From an uncultured Prevotellaceae bacterium (GTDB lineage Bacteria; Bacteroidota; Bacteroidia; Bacteroidales; Muribaculaceae): 32,573 bases of DNA. The position numbers and the translations under genes were made by a program. The DNA lies in the NCBI GenBank assembly GCA_900318645.1, contig ONLH01000038.1, positions 1 through 32,573 on the forward strand, written 5' to 3'. This document shows, piece after piece, positions 29,872 to 32,573 of the stretch (positions within the stretch are counted from its first letter, which is position 1; each line of letters starts with the position of its first letter). The notes beneath the pieces were generated by a model, which had not been told where the DNA came from, did not search any database, and saw only the letters and a program-made list of their open reading frames with translations.

Positions 29872-32418
29872 TGGCAAGGCGCATGATATTAATCGTGGCA
29901 TGCTGGTGCATCGCCACGGCTGCCTTCGGGCAGCGGGTGACGCGGACATTCAATGACGTGTCGATGAGCGAGGCGCTCAAGTGGCTCAACGAGCGGGGTG
30001 GGGAATACAACATCAGTTTTCTCTACAACGAGTTGGAGGACTTCAACGACTGCTGTCAAGAACAAGTCGGTGCCCGATGCCATCCAGCAGCTGATTGGCT
30101 TCTATCCCATCAAGATGACCGTGCTGGGCAAAGAAATCGCCGTCGAGTGCCCGCAGAAGGCCTCCACGCGCTACAAGGGCACCGTCCTTGACGAGATGGG
30201 CCAACCGTTGCCCTATGCCAACGTCGCCCTGCTCTCGCCGCGCGACTCCACCCTCATCACCGGCGGCGTGACCAATGAGAGCGGCATTTTTGTCATCCCC
30301 TGCGACCAAAGCGGTGTCCTCGCCCGCATCACCTATGTGGGTTATCGCCCCGTCTATCGCCACTGCAAGACCCCTCACCTGGGCACCATCAAAATGCAGC
30401 CTGACCAATACACCCTGGGCAGCGTCACCGTCAAGGGCGAGCGCCCCCAGTACCAAACAAGAGGCAATAGCATTGTTACAAACGTGGCTGGCACAATTCT
30501 GGAACATTTGCACAGTACTAACGAGTTACTGTTGCAAGTGCCTGGTGTGGTTGCCTTACCAGATGGAACCCTAACTGTCTTTGGACGTGGAACTCCTATA
30601 TATTATCTCAACAACCGCAAGGTGCAGAATTGGCAGGAAATAACCCGCCTGTCGCCGAAGGAAATTCTGAATATTGAACTTATTCGCAATCCAGGTGCAC
30701 AATATGATGCAGAAGTCGAAGCTGTCATCAAGATAACAACCCGTACTAAGGAGGAAGGGTGGATGCTGCAAGTGAAAGCCGATGAAAAACTGAATGATGT
30801 GCTGACCTCGGAAGAGTCGATAGACCTTGGATTGAAACAAGGCGGACTGAATGCCTCTGCTCATCTGGAGTACGAGGATTTTCACCGCCATTATAACCAG
30901 CCGCAGATAAAGGAGCTGGTGGTGGATGGCGATACCTACCGATTTGACAAAATTGACAACCTCAGCAAATCGCATCAGAGAGCACCGAGTTGGTCAGCCA
31001 ATGTAGATTATGAGTTCAATGAGCAACACATTGCAGGTATCAGCTATGACGGCTATCACAACACTTGGTTATCGCCGGGTGATGCCCTGCATATCTACAG
31101 CAAGAATGGTCAGGAATTCCAGCGTACCCACATCTTGAGCGATTATCATAACGATATGGACTATGCCCACGTCAACACGTTCTACAATGCCGAGTGGACG
31201 AAACGGCTGCGCACCGCACTCAACCTTGACTATGCAGGCAACTCCAGCGATTACCGCCAACTGACAGACGAAACGACAGACGACAAAACCCGCACGACAC
31301 TTAGCAAAGGCAAGAGCCGTTACCACGTCTATGCTGCACGGTTGACATTTGACTACACATTGGGCAACGAGATCTCGTTGTCATGGGGTGCAGAGTACAA
31401 CCGCGTCACGGGCCACGGAACCGCCGATTGCAGCAATGTTGTCGTGCCACCCTCTGACTATGAGCAATGGGAAAACAAGGCTGCAGCCTTTGTCGAGGCA
31501 AAAGCGGCTTTTGGCGATTGGACACTGAGCGGAGGGCTACGCTATGAAGATGTGGTCAGAGACTACGCTGATCGTTTGGCCGACAATGCCGATATTCACC
31601 GCCACTACCGCAATCTGTTCCCCGCAGTGGAAATTATCCATGAGCGCAATGGATGGAGCAATGCTCTCTCGTATGTTTCGCGCACCGTTCGCCCGTCGTT
31701 TCGACAGCTGAGCAACTACACCTATTATGACAGCGAGTATATTTATCAGCACGGTAATCCCACGTTACAGCCCACGACGCTCTACATTGTCGAGTGGAGT
31801 ACAGGCTACAAATTCATCAACGCCTCACTCAGTTATACCTATAAGGACAATCTTATCGCCCCTGACATATTCACCAAGGACGAACATACCCCTATTCTGG
31901 TGAGTTCATTCAGCAACTTCGACCATGCAAGCCTACTAAGCGCTAATGTTAGTCTGCAACACAACTTCAAGTGGTGGCGTCCCTCATTACGCTTAGCAGT
32001 TGAGCGCTTGTTTTTTGACTACGAGTACATGAATGAACCATATAGCTATGGCAAAACAAGGTTTTATGTTGTTGCTAACCAATATTTCGACCTGCCCCGA
32101 GGATGGCTCGCTAACATCTATTATTACTATAATAGCGGTGGCGCACAAAATAATACCCAATTGGAGCCTTTCCAAATGCTGAACCTCAGTATTCAGAAGT
32201 CTTTCCTGCAAGACCGTCTGAGTGTGAAACTTGCCGCACAAGACATCTTTCACAAAATGAAGTTTGAGCAAAATATGCGCCTTCGTAACGTCCACTTCTG
32301 GCAAATTGAAGACCATAAATATTGGAACTTCTCACTGAGTGTCGTGTATCGCTTGAACCAACTCAAAACCAAGTATCGTGGCAAGAGTGCCGCCACAGAG
32401 CAGATCAACCGCCTGTAA
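29868..32418 (+). CDS. STN-domain TonB-dependent receptor-like outer-membrane protein, frameshifted in the STN domain
   Basis: The natural start is ATG 29868, with a signal peptide (MMARRMILIVACWCIATAAFGQ) and the first half of an STN domain (FNDVSMSEALKWLNE, YNISFLYNELEDF). At about 30042–30046 the frame breaks: removing one A from TTCAACG restores EDF-TTAVKNKSVPDAIQQL, the second half of the domain. After the break the frame is open to 32418. Next come a carboxypeptidase-regulatory-like domain (about nt 30170–30400, GTVLDEMGQPLPYANVALL), a plug (to about 30750, with IELIRNPGAQYDAEVEAVIKITT) and a beta-barrel of the OMP_b-brl_3 type (SRTVRPSFRQLSNY, YQHGNPTLQP). An ATG at 29998 in the second frame has no signal peptide and is not a credible start. 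Either a pseudogene, a phase-variable gene or a sequencing error. Base composition drops sharply after about 30450. Confidence 0.85.
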
Positions 32419-32462
32419 TCAATGTTATGCAGGTAATAGCTTCAACATATCACCCAATGCAA

Positions 32463-32496
32463 TCCACCCTCTCACCAGCGACAGCGAGAGGGTGGA
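32463..32496. terminator. Hairpin between convergent genes at the window end
   Basis: Perfect 11-bp stem TCCACCCTCTC (32463–32473) / GAGAGGGTGGA (32486–32496) with a 12-nt loop. There is no T-run on either strand, so terminator is a likely but not certain call. Confidence 0.55.
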
Positions 32497-32516
32497 ATAA
32501 GGGTGTTGCTCAAACG

Positions 32517-32573
32517 CTATTTGTCACCATAATGCCCGTAGGCAGTGAGAACAAGCACAATGACTTCAGTATC
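32517..32573 (-). CDS. C-terminal end of a convergent gene (start outside window)
   Basis: The minus strand is open from the window edge to a TAG at 32519–32517 and reads DTEVIVLVLTAYGHYGDK. The position after a hairpin and convergent to the receptor gene fits a real gene end. The ending resembles the last strand of small RelE/ParE-type toxins (a V-L-V-L-T strand and a short GHYGDK tail), but 18 residues cannot establish that. Confidence 0.35.
   Translation of the reverse strand, partial: DTEVIVLVLTAYGHYGDK

Noticed and set aside
29998-30050. ATG 29998 as a genuine start of a shorter receptor
   Set aside because: The translation before residue 20 is not STN-like and lacks a signal peptide, while the other frame supplies both; a frameshift explains the data better.

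Overview
The window looks like a chromosomal segment from an uncultured or gut/rumen-type member of the order Bacteroidales (Prevotellaceae- or Muribaculaceae-like). Reasons: many genes are preceded by the Bacteroidetes promoter pair TTTG / TAnnTTTG, Shine-Dalgarno sequences are not evident, and the gene families fit (BspA/DUF285 surface proteins, OMP_b-brl_3 receptors, ECF sigma–FecR/DUF4974–STN receptor cassettes, RprX/RprY-like two-component pair). No tRNA, rRNA, CRISPR array or transposase gene was seen.

Layout. 1–8.0 kb (+): an accessory surface-protein locus. It holds the tail of one DUF285/dockerin protein, an N-terminal dockerin fused to a formylglycine-generating-enzyme-like domain, and two large modular DUF285 proteins (930 and 714 aa) ending in dockerins. 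Long non-coding gaps between them carry hairpins, degenerate 4-bp repeats and an AT-rich palindromic MITE-like element. 8.2–13.4 kb: an outer-membrane barrel receptor divergent from a histidine kinase/response regulator pair, with a duplicated CTTA-type operator between them, then a convergent L,D-transpeptidase. 13.8–16.5 kb: enolase with promoter and terminator, then two tandem paralogous small secreted proteins of unknown function. 16.6–17.8 kb (-): two dispanin (CD225) paralogs with duplicated promoters and a DUF2752 gene. 17.9–21.3 kb (-): rbfA, LolC/E-type permease, MaoC-like hydratase, aroQ and an O-methyltransferase, a compact housekeeping group. 21.4–24.3 kb (-): an M16 zinc peptidase. 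24.4–26.6 kb (-): ECF sigma factor, a coiled-coil membrane protein and two small membrane proteins; one of the small ones has a promoter matching that of the sigma gene. 26.7–28.5 kb (-): an MsbA-type ABC exporter with an apparently leaderless promoter. 28.7–32.4 kb (+): a second ECF sigma factor, a short FecR/DUF4974 protein and a large STN-TonB-type receptor whose reading frame is broken by one base in the STN domain. The last 57 bases are the end of a convergent gene.

The most unusual signal is non-coding. Many gene ends run directly into short tandem repeats built from a different word at each gene. Examples are TCTAGA+3 after the ABC exporter, GACAAC+3 after aroQ, an AGTTAG-type repeat after the permease, and a CCTAAAGCCTAA-type repeat after rbfA. 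The stop codon is usually part of the repeat. Two TCTAGA arrays, 5.4 kb apart, keep an exact 9-bp period over 5 and 6 units. Other points worth checking are the RR operator, the two-site ECF regulon, the MITE-like palindrome and the frameshifted, compositionally mosaic receptor.

All family assignments come from reading motifs in the translations; no database search was run.
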